DNA of 64,000 bases from Termitomyces sp. T153. Lineage: Eukaryota > Basidiomycota > Agaricomycetes > Agaricales > Lyophyllaceae. The stretch is from NCBI GenBank assembly GCA_018296165.2, contig JACKQL020000099.1, forward strand, positions 1 to 64,000, given 5' to 3'. Shown piece after piece: positions 55,558-64,000 of this stretch. Made by a program: the position numbers and the translations under genes. Position 1 is the stretch's first letter; the number at the start of each line of letters is the position of its first letter. The notes under the pieces are model-generated. The model did no database searches, was not told where the DNA came from, and worked only from the letters and a program-made list of their open reading frames with translations.

Positions 55558-55739
55558 AAGGGCAACTGATGAACTGTATGCCACTATTGCCTAGCACTAA
55601 TTGTTTTGCTCCCCTATCCATAGAATCAAATATATCTGCTGCTGCTTTTGATACTATGCCCAAAGTGATAAGCCCCTCCTCAGAGATACAAAACCCCCTC
55701 CCCAGCTAAAGTCTCTGCTGGAAACACACCTCTCAACTC

Positions 55740-56160
55740 ACACCTCCAGATTCCTGCTTGGGAATGCCATCTCCCTCATTATTACATTGTTGCTTCCACT
55801 TCTTCTGCCAACTCTCTGAAGCTACAAGTAGAAATTGAGACAACAGACACCCAGCAGACCCAAAGTGTGGTTGCCTTGCTTGACAGTGGTGCAACAGGCC
55901 TCATTCTCAACACAGACTATGTGCAACAACACTGTCTCACCACTTGCCTCCTAGCTCATCCTATTCCTCTGTACAATGTTGATGGCACACTCAATGAAGC
56001 TGGCTCTATTTGCTTGGTGGTGGACCTAGTCCTCCATTACCAAGACCACTCCAAGTGAGCCACTTTTGCTGTCACTAGTCTGGAGAAGCAAGACATGATC
56101 TTGGGTTCACCTGGCTACATGAACACAACTCCAAGATTGACTGGACAAAGGGCAAGATGA
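55740..56160 (+). pseudogene. Gypsy J aspartic protease
   Basis: VVALLDSGATGLILNTDYVQ at 55867-55926 has an intact D-S-G; PIPLYNVDGTLNEAGSICLV follows. A stop at 56056-56058 and a lost base later break the frame. Confidence 0.85.
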
Positions 56161-56486
56161 AGATGAGCCACTGCCCTTGTTGTTGCACAACCTGTGCTGA
56201 AGAAGCCTGTAAGGATCATAGAACAAAGGTTTGTGGGCATGCTGCCATGCATGCCTGTTGTGTGGGGCATCTCCCTTATGCTGATCTTAACCTCCTGAAT
56301 CTCCCCCCTTTGGCATTCCCTCCTAGAGAGGCCCTCTACAAAAATGTCTGAGGTGTTGGGTGTGAACCTCAAGAGGAAGAGGAAGGCAAAGGAGAATCCA
56401 TCAGCACTCCAGACCCAGAGTCTCCAGATGAAACCATTGAGGTAGGTGATAGGATTTATGCTACAACCCTCTGCCCCCCTCCTATA

Positions 56487-57860
56487 GTGGCAGAGATCTG
56501 GGCCAGTCAGACCACTTCTCAGCATCTGGCCAAGGCATTTGCAGCAAACTCCCAGCCTAAGCCCTTTTATAGCAAGGTTCCTGATTACCTCCACAATTTT
56601 GAGGATGTATTCTCCAAGGCATCCTCTGACTCACTCCCAGAGCATAAGCAGTGGGATCATGCAATTGAGCTGATACCAAATGCAGAACCCTCCAGCTGCA
56701 AAGTCTATCCTCTTGTGCTCCATGAGCAGGATGAGCTGAATGCATTCCTACAGGAGAATCTTAGCTCTGGATGGATATGACCTTCTAAGTCCCCAATGGC
56801 CTCCCCAGTCTTTTTCATTAAGAAGAAGGATGGGTCTCTCTGTCTGTTTCAGAACTATTGAGTCTTCAATGCAATGACAGTGAAGAATCGCTATCCTCTC
56901 CCACTCATCTCAGGACTTGTCAACAACCTTTGAGGTGCACACTACTTCACCAAGTTGGACATCTGTTGGGGCTACAACAATGTGGGCATCAAAGAGGGAG
57001 ATGAGTGGAAGGCAGCATTCCAAACCAATTGTGGACTCTTTGAACCTCTGGTGATGTTCTTTGGCCTCACAAACAGCCCCAGCCACTTTCCAGAGTATGA
57101 TGAATGACATCTTCTGTGACCTGATTGTGGAAGGTATTGTTTGTGTGTATCTCAATAATATCCTCATCTACACTAAAACGTTGGAGGGGCATTGCAGGGT
57201 CACATGGATTGTTTTGGAATGCTTCTGCCAACACCAGCTCTATTTAAAGCCTGAGAAATGTGAATTTGAGCAGAGTAAGGTAGAGTACCTAGGATTAATC
57301 ATCTCACATGGAATGGCTGAGATGGACCCCATTCAAGTGGCTGGTGTAGTGGAGTGGCCTGAGCCAAGGAACAAGAAGGAAGTACAGGCCTTTCTTGGGA
57401 TTGTCAACTTCTACCAGAGGTTCATACAGGATTTCTCCCACCATGCACATCCCCTCTTTGACCTCATAGGCAAGGATGCAGCATGGCAGTGGGAGCCCCC
57501 ACAACAAGCTGCCCTCAATGCCCTCAAGCAAGCTGTCACCTCAAAACTTGTCCTCCTGTTTCCAGACAATGACTCTCCCTGATGTGTTAAAGCAGATAGC
57601 TTGGACTTTGCCACAGGAGCAGTCCTCTCCCAGCAGTCAAGGGAGGATGGCAAGTGGCATCCAGTAGCCCTTTACTCCAAAAGCCTTCATGCAGTAGAAT
57701 GGAACTACAAGATCCATGACAAGGAGATGCTTGCTATTATTTGGTCCTTTGAAGAATGGTGGCATTTCCTTGAGGAGGCATGGCATAAGTTTGAAGTCTG
57801 GACAGACCACAAAAACCTCAAGTACTTCTGCAAGCTAAATCAATTCCAGACCTGGTAGTC
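56487..57860 (+). pseudogene. Gypsy J reverse transcriptase and RNase H
   Basis: RT: FEDVFSKASSDSLPEHKQWD, then [48 protein letters not shown] (YLDD changed to YLNN) and KKEVQAFLGIVNFYQRFIQD. RNase H: LYSKSLHAVEWNYKIHDKEM and VWTDHKNLKYF. Stops at 56778, 56859 and 57580 and a frameshift at about 57080 inactivate it; the catalytic box has lost both Asp residues. Confidence 0.93.
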
Positions 57861-58199
57861 CCTGTATCTGGCCAACTTTGACTTCTCACTGCATCACAAG
57901 CCAGGACAGAGCATGGGCAGACTGGATGCATTGTCCAGGTGGGCTAACCATGGCACAGGAGCAGGGGATAACAACAACATTGTCCTCCTAAAGCCAGAGC
58001 TCTTTGCTATCCATGCTCTGAAAGGGATTATGGTCCAAGAGGACAAGGCAAACATCCTCAGAGACATTGGAAGAGGGAACCAGGAGGGTGTGCAAGAGGA
58101 TGCTGTTGCCCAGGCTGCACAGGCCCTATGAGCTCAATGAGCAAGCAGAGTCAAGTCTGTGCATGCAGATGAGTAGAGTCTTTAGGATGTACTTTTGAC

Positions 58200-59260
58200 C
58201 TTCCAAGGATGCATCTATGTGCCTAACATTTCAGAACTTTACCAATGCATTGTGGAGCAACATCATGACTCTCTCAAGTAGCCAGACATCCTGGAAGGTG
58301 GAAGACATTGGAGCTGGTATCCCAGAATTACTGGTAGCCTCAGATCTCCCAATATGTAGGCACCTACATCAGCACCTGTGATCTCTGCCTCCACACCAAG
58401 CCTTGCTGCCAGGCACCCATGTGGCAGCTCCACCCTCTCTCTATTCTAGCTGCTTGCTGGAGTATTGTGTCAGTGAATTTCATTGTGGAACTCCCAGATG
58501 CCCATGGATATGATGCTGTGATGGTAGTGGTGGACCTCTATGGCAAATGGGCTCACTTCATCCCTACCCACACCACATGCTCTGCCTTGGAAGTTGCCAG
58601 CCTGTAACAGGAGAATGTCTGGAAGCTCCATAGTCTGTCTGATGGGTACATCTCTGACTGGGGCCCCCAGCTTGTGGCAGAGTTCACTTGGGAACTGTAT
58701 TGCCTGCTAGGACATCACCCTTAGTTAGATGGGCAGACAGAATCTGTTAAGTGAGAACTGGAACAGTATCTCCACCTATTTTGTAATGAGAGGCAGGATG
58801 ACTGGGATGAGCTGCTGCTGGATGCTGAATTCCAATACAACAACTATGTTCACTCTTCTATGCAGATGACTCCATTCTTCCTGGACACTGGCAGGCACCC
58901 TTGCATTCAAACCTTAGGCATGCTCCTCTGAGAATGACTCCATCAATGAGTTTGTGAACTGGATGAAGAGGGCATAGGAGGAGGCAAATGCTGCTTTGGT
59001 GCAGGCCAAGGAGGACATGGCATGGTACTATGATCACCAATGGACACCAGCCCCAGTTTACATGCCTGGAGACCATGTGTACTTGATTAGCTGGGACATT
59101 AAAACAACAAAGCCATCCCAGAAGCTGTCACATCATCATCTTGGCCCCTTCATGGTGGAGAAAAAGGTAGGGCCTTTGGCATACTGACTTAAACTCCCAG
59201 CAGGCCTATGCCAATTGCACCCAGTCTTCAACATTGTTAAGCTATTTCCAGCTCTAGAGG
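58200..59260 (+). pseudogene. Gypsy J integrase
   Basis: The zinc region is degraded (58200-58400). The core shows VNFIVELPDAHGYDAVMVVV at about 58476; the DQGPQF block reads SDWGPQL, so the second Asp is lost. A short deletion fuses CLLG to HHP before LDGQTESVK. The C-terminal part has SQKLSHHHLGPFMVEKKVGP at about 59115-59175. Confidence 0.87.
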
Positions 59261-59299
59261 ATCCAATCCCAGGCTGCTGCCCTAAGCTCCACCACCAGT

Positions 59300-59470
59300 C
59301 CTGGTCAACAATGAGAAAGGGTATGAAGTGGAGAAAATCTTAGATAGCAGGATATTCCAAGGGAAGTTGCAGTTCAAGGTGAAATGGAAGGGATATGGCA
59401 TTGATGACATCTCTTGGAAACCACAGGCTAATGTATGTGCACCAACCCTGTTCTAGAACTTCCACTGTAG
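59300..59470 (+). pseudogene. Gypsy J chromodomain
   Basis: KGYEVEKILDSRIFQGKLQF, KVKWKGYGIDDISWKPQANV: a complete, uninterrupted chromodomain with the aromatic-cage positions visible, ending at a stop near 59455. Confidence 0.88.
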
Positions 59471-59587
59471 GCATCCCAATGCCTAAAAAGCCATTTGAAG
59501 CATCTCCCCCATTTTAGTAGCTGACCAGGCAATTTGTGACTTTTTCTACCCAGTACATCAAAACATCACATGCTAGAGGGGGGGTGA

Positions 59588-59902
59588 TGTCAGAGGACCA
59601 CTGTGGCCAGATTCCTAATCACATGATTGGTTTGGCATGTGCACAACTGCAGTGCTGCACATGTCTTGATCATGTGACTTGGGTTGGCATGTGCATGACC
59701 ATGGTGCTGCATGTGTCTTGGTCACATGACTTGAGTAAATTTTCCAGACACTGGCATTTGAGATCCTCAGACTTGTTTCTTTGGATCTCCCTTTGCCAGG
59801 TGTGTAGTCATGCTTGTAGACATTGTACTATGCTGAATAGACTTTGGATCTCCCTTTGCCAGTTGTGTGATTGATCCACAGCCTCCAAAGGTCACCCTTA
59901 CA
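59588..59902 (+). repeat. 3' LTR of Gypsy J
   Basis: 315 bp, preceded by a G-rich purine tract (about 59577-59584). The site ctcagacttgtttctttgg at about 59767 has one extra base against the 5' copy. Followed by TSD AGAAC. Confidence 0.92.
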
Positions 59903-59947
59903 AGAACAATAAATTCAAGACCTTTCTTAGCAACAATTGCCAGCAGC

Positions 59948-60747
59948 TGTAAGAGGAACAACCACTCCATGGGTAAACCCAGCAAGAGCAAGCAGACACA
60001 GGCAACAAGCTAGAGTCAAAGGAGCACAGAGGCAGCTAAGAATTGGGCAAGGGGCAAGCATAACAAGCAGAGCATGGATAGCAATGCTGGGATTCTTACA
60101 GTCAGTTCAATGTGTAGGCCAGGAGAACACTGCTATTGTTTGGTTGGAGGATATTCTATCCTGCTGACCAGCTTATATACTACATCTGTGGCTATGCTAT
60201 GACTAATGGTATATGTAGTAAGTGGCCCAGATATGCTAAGCAGTAATTACTAACAATATGCCAAAAGGAGAAATAGTGTTTAATGACTATGAAGGGCTGA
60301 CTAATGCTGACAGGAGGGCACAGGGGCTTGGTGGCTGGTTGGTCAGATGCACTAGAGATAATGCTACACCTATAACTAAGTCTGGATAGAGTTGGAGTTA
60401 CCCATCAGAGTTACCTAACAGAGTTGTTCCCTTACATCACTCAAAGTTTGTTGACTCAACAAACAGTATTATCTTCCCCATTAAGGCCAACTGTGATGAG
60501 CAGTGGCACATTCTGCCCCAGAGTAGTGTCCAAAGGTGTACTCAATTATTGGGCCAATGCATCAGGCATCAGTGTAGAGAGGGCCATAGGTGAAGTTGTG
60601 TCCATTGGAGAAGCTGGAGTGGCCCCAAACAAGAGAATACTTGACATTGGTGAGTCCAGAGAAAGAGATGGAGGTTGCCAGGTAGAAGGGATAGCAGCCA
60701 TAGCTGCAGGCAAGGGGGCTGTTGATGGAGCACTAGAAGAAGATGCT
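59948..60747 (-). mobile_element. Remnant H of the G family (LTR plus ORF C-terminus)
   Basis: LTR 59948-60436 (TGTAAGAGG...TTCCCTTACA) followed by 310 bp of internal sequence. In minus sense the internal part encodes ASPMDTTSPMALSTLMPD, matching SPMDTSSPMTLSTLTPD at the end of the G ORF. The rest, including the KH-like part, is replaced by a Gypsy LTR starting at 60748. Confidence 0.82.
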
Positions 60748-60976
60748 TGTCAGGAGACTTCTATTTCTAGCCTCTATGACTTGTTCCAGCATCTCTGCAA
60801 CTTGTTTGACATCTTTGGGGCTTGTTCCAGAACTTCAAAGATCTCTGGAGACCTATGGAACTTTCTGTATTACCTCACCAATTATCTTCCTAGAGTTGGG
60901 GCTAGCTCTGCTCTTCTATACAGTCATTCCCATGCCTCCACTGCCTGCTGATGCACTGCACCAAGCAGTGGGGATC
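60748..60976 (+). repeat. Partial Gypsy LTR, interrupted by element I
   Basis: Starts TGTCAGGAGACTTC and runs in parallel with the next LTR up to ggggatc, where element I begins. The missing 140 bp are expected beyond the 3' end of I, outside the window. Confidence 0.88.
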
Positions 60977-61345
60977 TGTCAGGGGACTTCTATTTCTGAC
61001 CTCCACAACTTATTCCAGCACTTCTGCAGCTTGTTCAATATCTCTGGGGCTTTTTCTGGAACCCCAGAGATCTTCAGAGAACTGCAGAGTTCTCTGTATC
61101 ACCTCAGTAATCATTGCCCCAGGGTTAGGAGTAGCTCTGGTCATCTATACAGTAGTTCCCATGCCTCCACTGCCCACTAATGCACTGCACTGAGCAGTGG
61201 GGATCCTTAGACTTGTTCTCTTTGGATTCCCCTCTGCTAGGTAATTAGTTCCTAATTGTATTGTTGTCTACTCTGCTAATATACTTCAGATTCCTCTCTG
61301 CTAGCTGTGTAACTCCAATCCACCACTCTGGAGGTTGCCCTTATA
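60977..61345 (+). repeat. 5' LTR of Gypsy I
   Basis: 369 bp, TGTCAGGGGACTTC...GCCCTTATA. AGACTTGTTCT at 61209-61219 is exactly complementary to the primer-binding site after the LTR. Confidence 0.93.
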
Positions 61346-61347
61346 GC

Positions 61348-61358
61348 AGAACAAGTCT
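61348..61358 (+). promoter_or_regulatory. Primer-binding site of Gypsy I, complementary to its own LTR
   Basis: AGAACAAGTCT, two bases after the LTR end. Confidence 0.72.
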
Positions 61359-61451
61359 CCTAAAACTGGTTTAGAAGCCCCTCATAGCCACAAGGAACCT
61401 CTGAACTGCTATCTGTTGCTTCTCCACCCGGATTAAACACTGCAGAGTTCT

Positions 61452-62672
61452 TTGTCTCAGCTTGCCAACCCAGACACACTCTTGGAAGCCCTGGCCCCAC
61501 AGGACAAAGCCTGGACTTGCCTGCTCCACCTAGAAACCCAGGTGCAACTAACACAATCATCTCTCACCCACTATACTACTGAACTCTCCACTCTCTGTCA
61601 AACAACTAATCTTATCTCCCAATCCCTCCAAGTGCTGCTCGAATGCCTACCCCCTAACTTTGCCCCTTCTGCAGCTGCAGAACCAGCCCTGACCACATCT
61701 GCACCCATCTCTGCAGCTCCAGTGACCTTATGGCCACAGATTCCATGTCCCACACTACCAGACATTTATGACAGTGCCCACTCTGGTGAGAAGTGATTCT
61801 GGCAGTCTTGCCTCACTTATATCAACCTCAGCAGGGATGCCTTTGACTCCAACACATTGAAAATAGCCTGGGTGCTGTCATACATGAAGACTGGACGTGC
61901 CTCTACTTACATGCTGCAAGTCTTCCTCTGCTCCTGAGATGTTGGAAGCTTTCTGGACTGGGCCACCTTTGAGAAGGACTTCTGTGCAGAATTTTTTCCA
62001 TTAAACCCTGCCAAGACTGTGGCCTTGATGCTACATGATAAGGAGCAGTACAGACAAGGGAAGCATACACTGAATGAGTACATTGACTTGTTCTGGGCTC
62101 TAGTTGAGCAGGCCACTTATCCTGATGGCCTCCAACTATGCCTTACTTTCCAAGATGGCTTGCACCCTACACTGGTGGAACACATTGACAATCTGGCAGA
62201 GGGTTGCCCTGATAATGAAAATATTGCATCATGGTATGAGGTGGCCCAGGACCAATGGCAACTCATGGAGATCTAGAGGAAGCTCCACCACCCCCATTCC
62301 ATGCTGCACCTAGCTCTGATCAGCAATCTCTGCCATCCCACACCTGCCTGTCCAACACTGACCCTTACTCCAGCTATCCCTGCAGCATGCTCCCTGCTAC
62401 TAGAGATCTCCATGGATGTAGATGCCACTAGGCAGCTTCATGCTGCCCTGCCATTGTGCTGGAAATGCCAGAAGCCTGGGCACTTTGCATGGCACTGCCT
62501 CCTGGGCCTGAAGATATGCTACCTTTCCATGGCAGAGCAGGAGGAACTCCTCCTGCAGCTGCTGGCTGTGAAGAATGCTGCTGGAGCTTCTTTGCTAAAT
62601 GAGCCTATACTAGAGTTGACTCTAGAGAAGATCAGTGTATGCACCTCACTGGAGCTGGAGGGGAATTTTTAG
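61452..62672 (+). pseudogene. Gypsy I gag
   Basis: Starts MSQLANPDTLLEALAPQDKA; the first frame ends at 61796 where a TGA follows HSGEK. The capsid continues near 61830-62276 (YMKTGRASTYMLQVF, GKHTLNEYIDLFWALVEQAT). The zinc knuckle CWKCQKPGHFAWHC lies at about 62458-62500, and the frame ends LELEGNF at 62672. Stops at 61796, 61937 and 62276 are the main defects. Confidence 0.88.
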
Positions 62673-62881
62673 TTGAGTGATGGATGAGGTGTATGCCTCT
62701 GTTACTGGGTGCTAACAGGTTCTTGTGTCTGTCAATAGAAAATGAAACTGCCTTTTCTGATGCCCTTCATTCTGAGACAGAAGAACCTCAATGCCCCCCT
62801 TTAAACATATAAACACTGACTCCAGAGCCACTGCCAAGCTCCCTGACACCTCCAAAGGTCTGTTAGTATGGCACTGCCTAG

Positions 62882-63240
62882 GTGTATAAAATGTCCCAAC
62901 AGTACATGATGGCTTCTAGCCTGTCCACCAACTCCCTGCATCTTGACATAGGGATTGAGATGATAAACACCCAGCAAACCTGTGGAGTCATGGCTCTTCT
63001 GGATAGTAGAGCAATGAGACTGTTCCTGGACTCAGAATTTGTCAAATGCCACAGCTTGACCACATAGCCCCTCCCCAAGCCCATTCCTGTCTACAACATT
63101 GACAGAATGCCTAATGAAGCAGGCACCATCAACTCCATGGTTGATCTGGTCCTCTGTCATCAGAACCACATGGAGTGCACCATGTTTGCTATTACCAGCT
63201 TGGGAAGGCAGGACATGATCCTTGGTTTCACATAGCTCCA
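62882..63240 (+). pseudogene. Gypsy I aspartic protease
   Basis: VMALLDSRAMRLFLDSEFVK at about 62986: the D-S-G motif reads D-S-R, so it is inactive. PIPVYNIDRMPNEAGTI follows after a stop at 63067. Confidence 0.82.
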
Positions 63241-63589
63241 AGAGCACAACCCCAAGGTTGATTGGACCAAAGGAGAGGTAATCATGAGCAGGTGCCCCCA
63301 GAAGTGTTCTGCCTGTGCTGCAGAGGACTGAGCAGAGTGCTGGACCTGAGTCCAGGAGCATGCAGCCATCTGCACATATTGTGCTGGCCCTCTCCCCTTT
63401 GCAGATCTAGACCTCCTGGATCCCCCACCTCTGGCATTCCCTTGTAGAGAGGCCCTCTACAAGGATGATTGCAATGGCAGAGCCCTGGAGGAGTGTGGAG
63501 GGGAGTTGGGTGGCATATGCAAGCTGGAGCTCCTGGATGAAGCAGTAGAAGTGGGAAATCAAATTTATACTACTGTTGTACACTTGCTG

Positions 63590-63972
63590 CTCTCTATTGC
63601 AGAGATCTGGGCTAGCCAGACCACGTCTCAATGGCTGGCCCAGGCATTCACTGCCAATGCTGTGCCTTGAGAGTTCTGGAATATGGTACTCCCCTATCTT
63701 CATGCGTTTGAGGATGTGTTCTCCAAGGCCTTGTTTGACTCACTTCTGGAGTGCAAGAGGTGGGACCATGCCATCAAACTGCTATCAGACTCTGCACCCT
63801 CCAGCTGTAAGGTCTACCTGCTCATGCCCAGAGAGCAGGATGAGCTCAAAGCATTCCTGCAGGAGAACCTGAACTCTGGTCACATCGGCTCATCCAAGTC
63901 TCTGATGGCTTCTCCTGTCTTCTTTATTGAAAAAAAGGATGGCTCTCTCCAACTGGTCCAGGACTACTAGGT
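63590..63972 (+). pseudogene. Gypsy I reverse transcriptase, N-terminal part
   Basis: FEDVFSKALFDSLLECKRWD, PREQDELKAFLQENLNSGHI, SPVFFIEKKDGSLQLVQDY, then a stop at 63968-63970. The sequence parallels B (8369-8100) closely and runs out of the window. Confidence 0.9.
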
Positions 63973-64000
63973 ACTCAATGCCATAATGGTAAAGAACTGT

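Larger units (their letters stand above)
54646..59902 (+). mobile_element. Gypsy J: chromodomain Ty3/Gypsy element with perfect TSD
   Basis: LTRs 54646-54960 and 59588-59902 (both 315 bp) begin TGTCAG and end CACCCTTACA, and the element is flanked by AGAAC on both sides (54641-54645 and 59903-59907). The order gag, protease, RT, RNase H, integrase, chromodomain is complete, although gag has a large internal deletion and all ORFs are broken. CG is nearly absent. Confidence 0.96.
60977..64000 (+). mobile_element. Gypsy I: chromovirus of the B type, truncated by the window end
   Basis: 5' LTR 60977-61345, primer-binding site 61348-61358, gag from 61452, protease at 62882-63067 and the start of RT at 63683-63970, all in the order and sequence of element B. 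CG dinucleotides are scarce. The 3' part lies beyond 64000. Confidence 0.95.

Noticed and set aside
60424..60951. 175-codon plus ORF as a gene
   Set aside because: It reads through the G-family internal sequence in antisense and into a Gypsy LTR; chance open frame.

Overview
The window looks like a repeat-choked stretch of an Agaricomycete (mushroom-forming basidiomycete) genome. Three things point that way: host genes split by many 47-66 nt introns, a multi-exon fungal kinase with the HGD variant of the catalytic loop, and a mix of chromodomain Ty3/Gypsy, Copia and tyrosine-recombinase (Ngaro/DIRS-like) retroelements. The species cannot be named from the sequence. Nothing bacterial, viral or CRISPR-like is present.

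Layout. 1-770: a foldback element made of nested palindromes. 771-12900: a degenerate Gypsy element (A, + strand) split by a complete Gypsy element (B, - strand, 4961-11054). 12900-15610: a degenerate Copia element (C, +). 15610-18870: the gag half of another Gypsy element (D, -). 18917-20545: an apparently intact protein kinase gene. 21779-27830: a CpG-poor Copia element (E, +) carrying nested insertions: element G (24023-26739), a solo LTR inside G's left LTR, and a second solo LTR with a perfect target-site duplication (TSD). 27960-30728: tandem repeats and a decayed gene with a deaminase-like motif pair. 30729-36520: a full-length Ngaro-like YR retroelement (K, -) with textbook split direct repeats. 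36521-38400: unassigned sequence. 38429-39850: a fungalysin (M36) pseudogene. 40210-43292: gag/protease and LTR of a Gypsy element (L, -). 43700-47940: an internally deleted Gypsy element (F, -) with an unknown 1257-bp insertion flanked by a perfect TSD. 47999-49207: a broken tyrosine-recombinase gene with flanking direct repeats. 49813-51736: an intact six-exon ERV41-like gene. 52030-52356: an intron-containing tRNA-Ala(CGC) and a diverged head-to-head copy. 54646-59902: Gypsy element J (+) with a perfect TSD. 59948-60747: a remnant of the G family. 60748-64000: a partial LTR interrupted by Gypsy element I (+), which runs off the window.

The retroelements fall into two composition classes. 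Most Gypsy copies (A, B, F, I, J) and Copia E are almost free of CG dinucleotides. The host genes, element K and the gag of D are CG-rich. This is what CpG methylation plus deamination of older insertions would give. The B/F/I/J lineage shows an exact 11-nt complementarity between a site inside its LTR and the primer-binding site, the arrangement known from self-primed Tf1/sushi elements. Two elements deserve most attention: K, whose visible defects can all be explained by CpG transitions, and G, a non-autonomous LTR element whose only long ORF looks like a KH (RNA-binding) domain protein.
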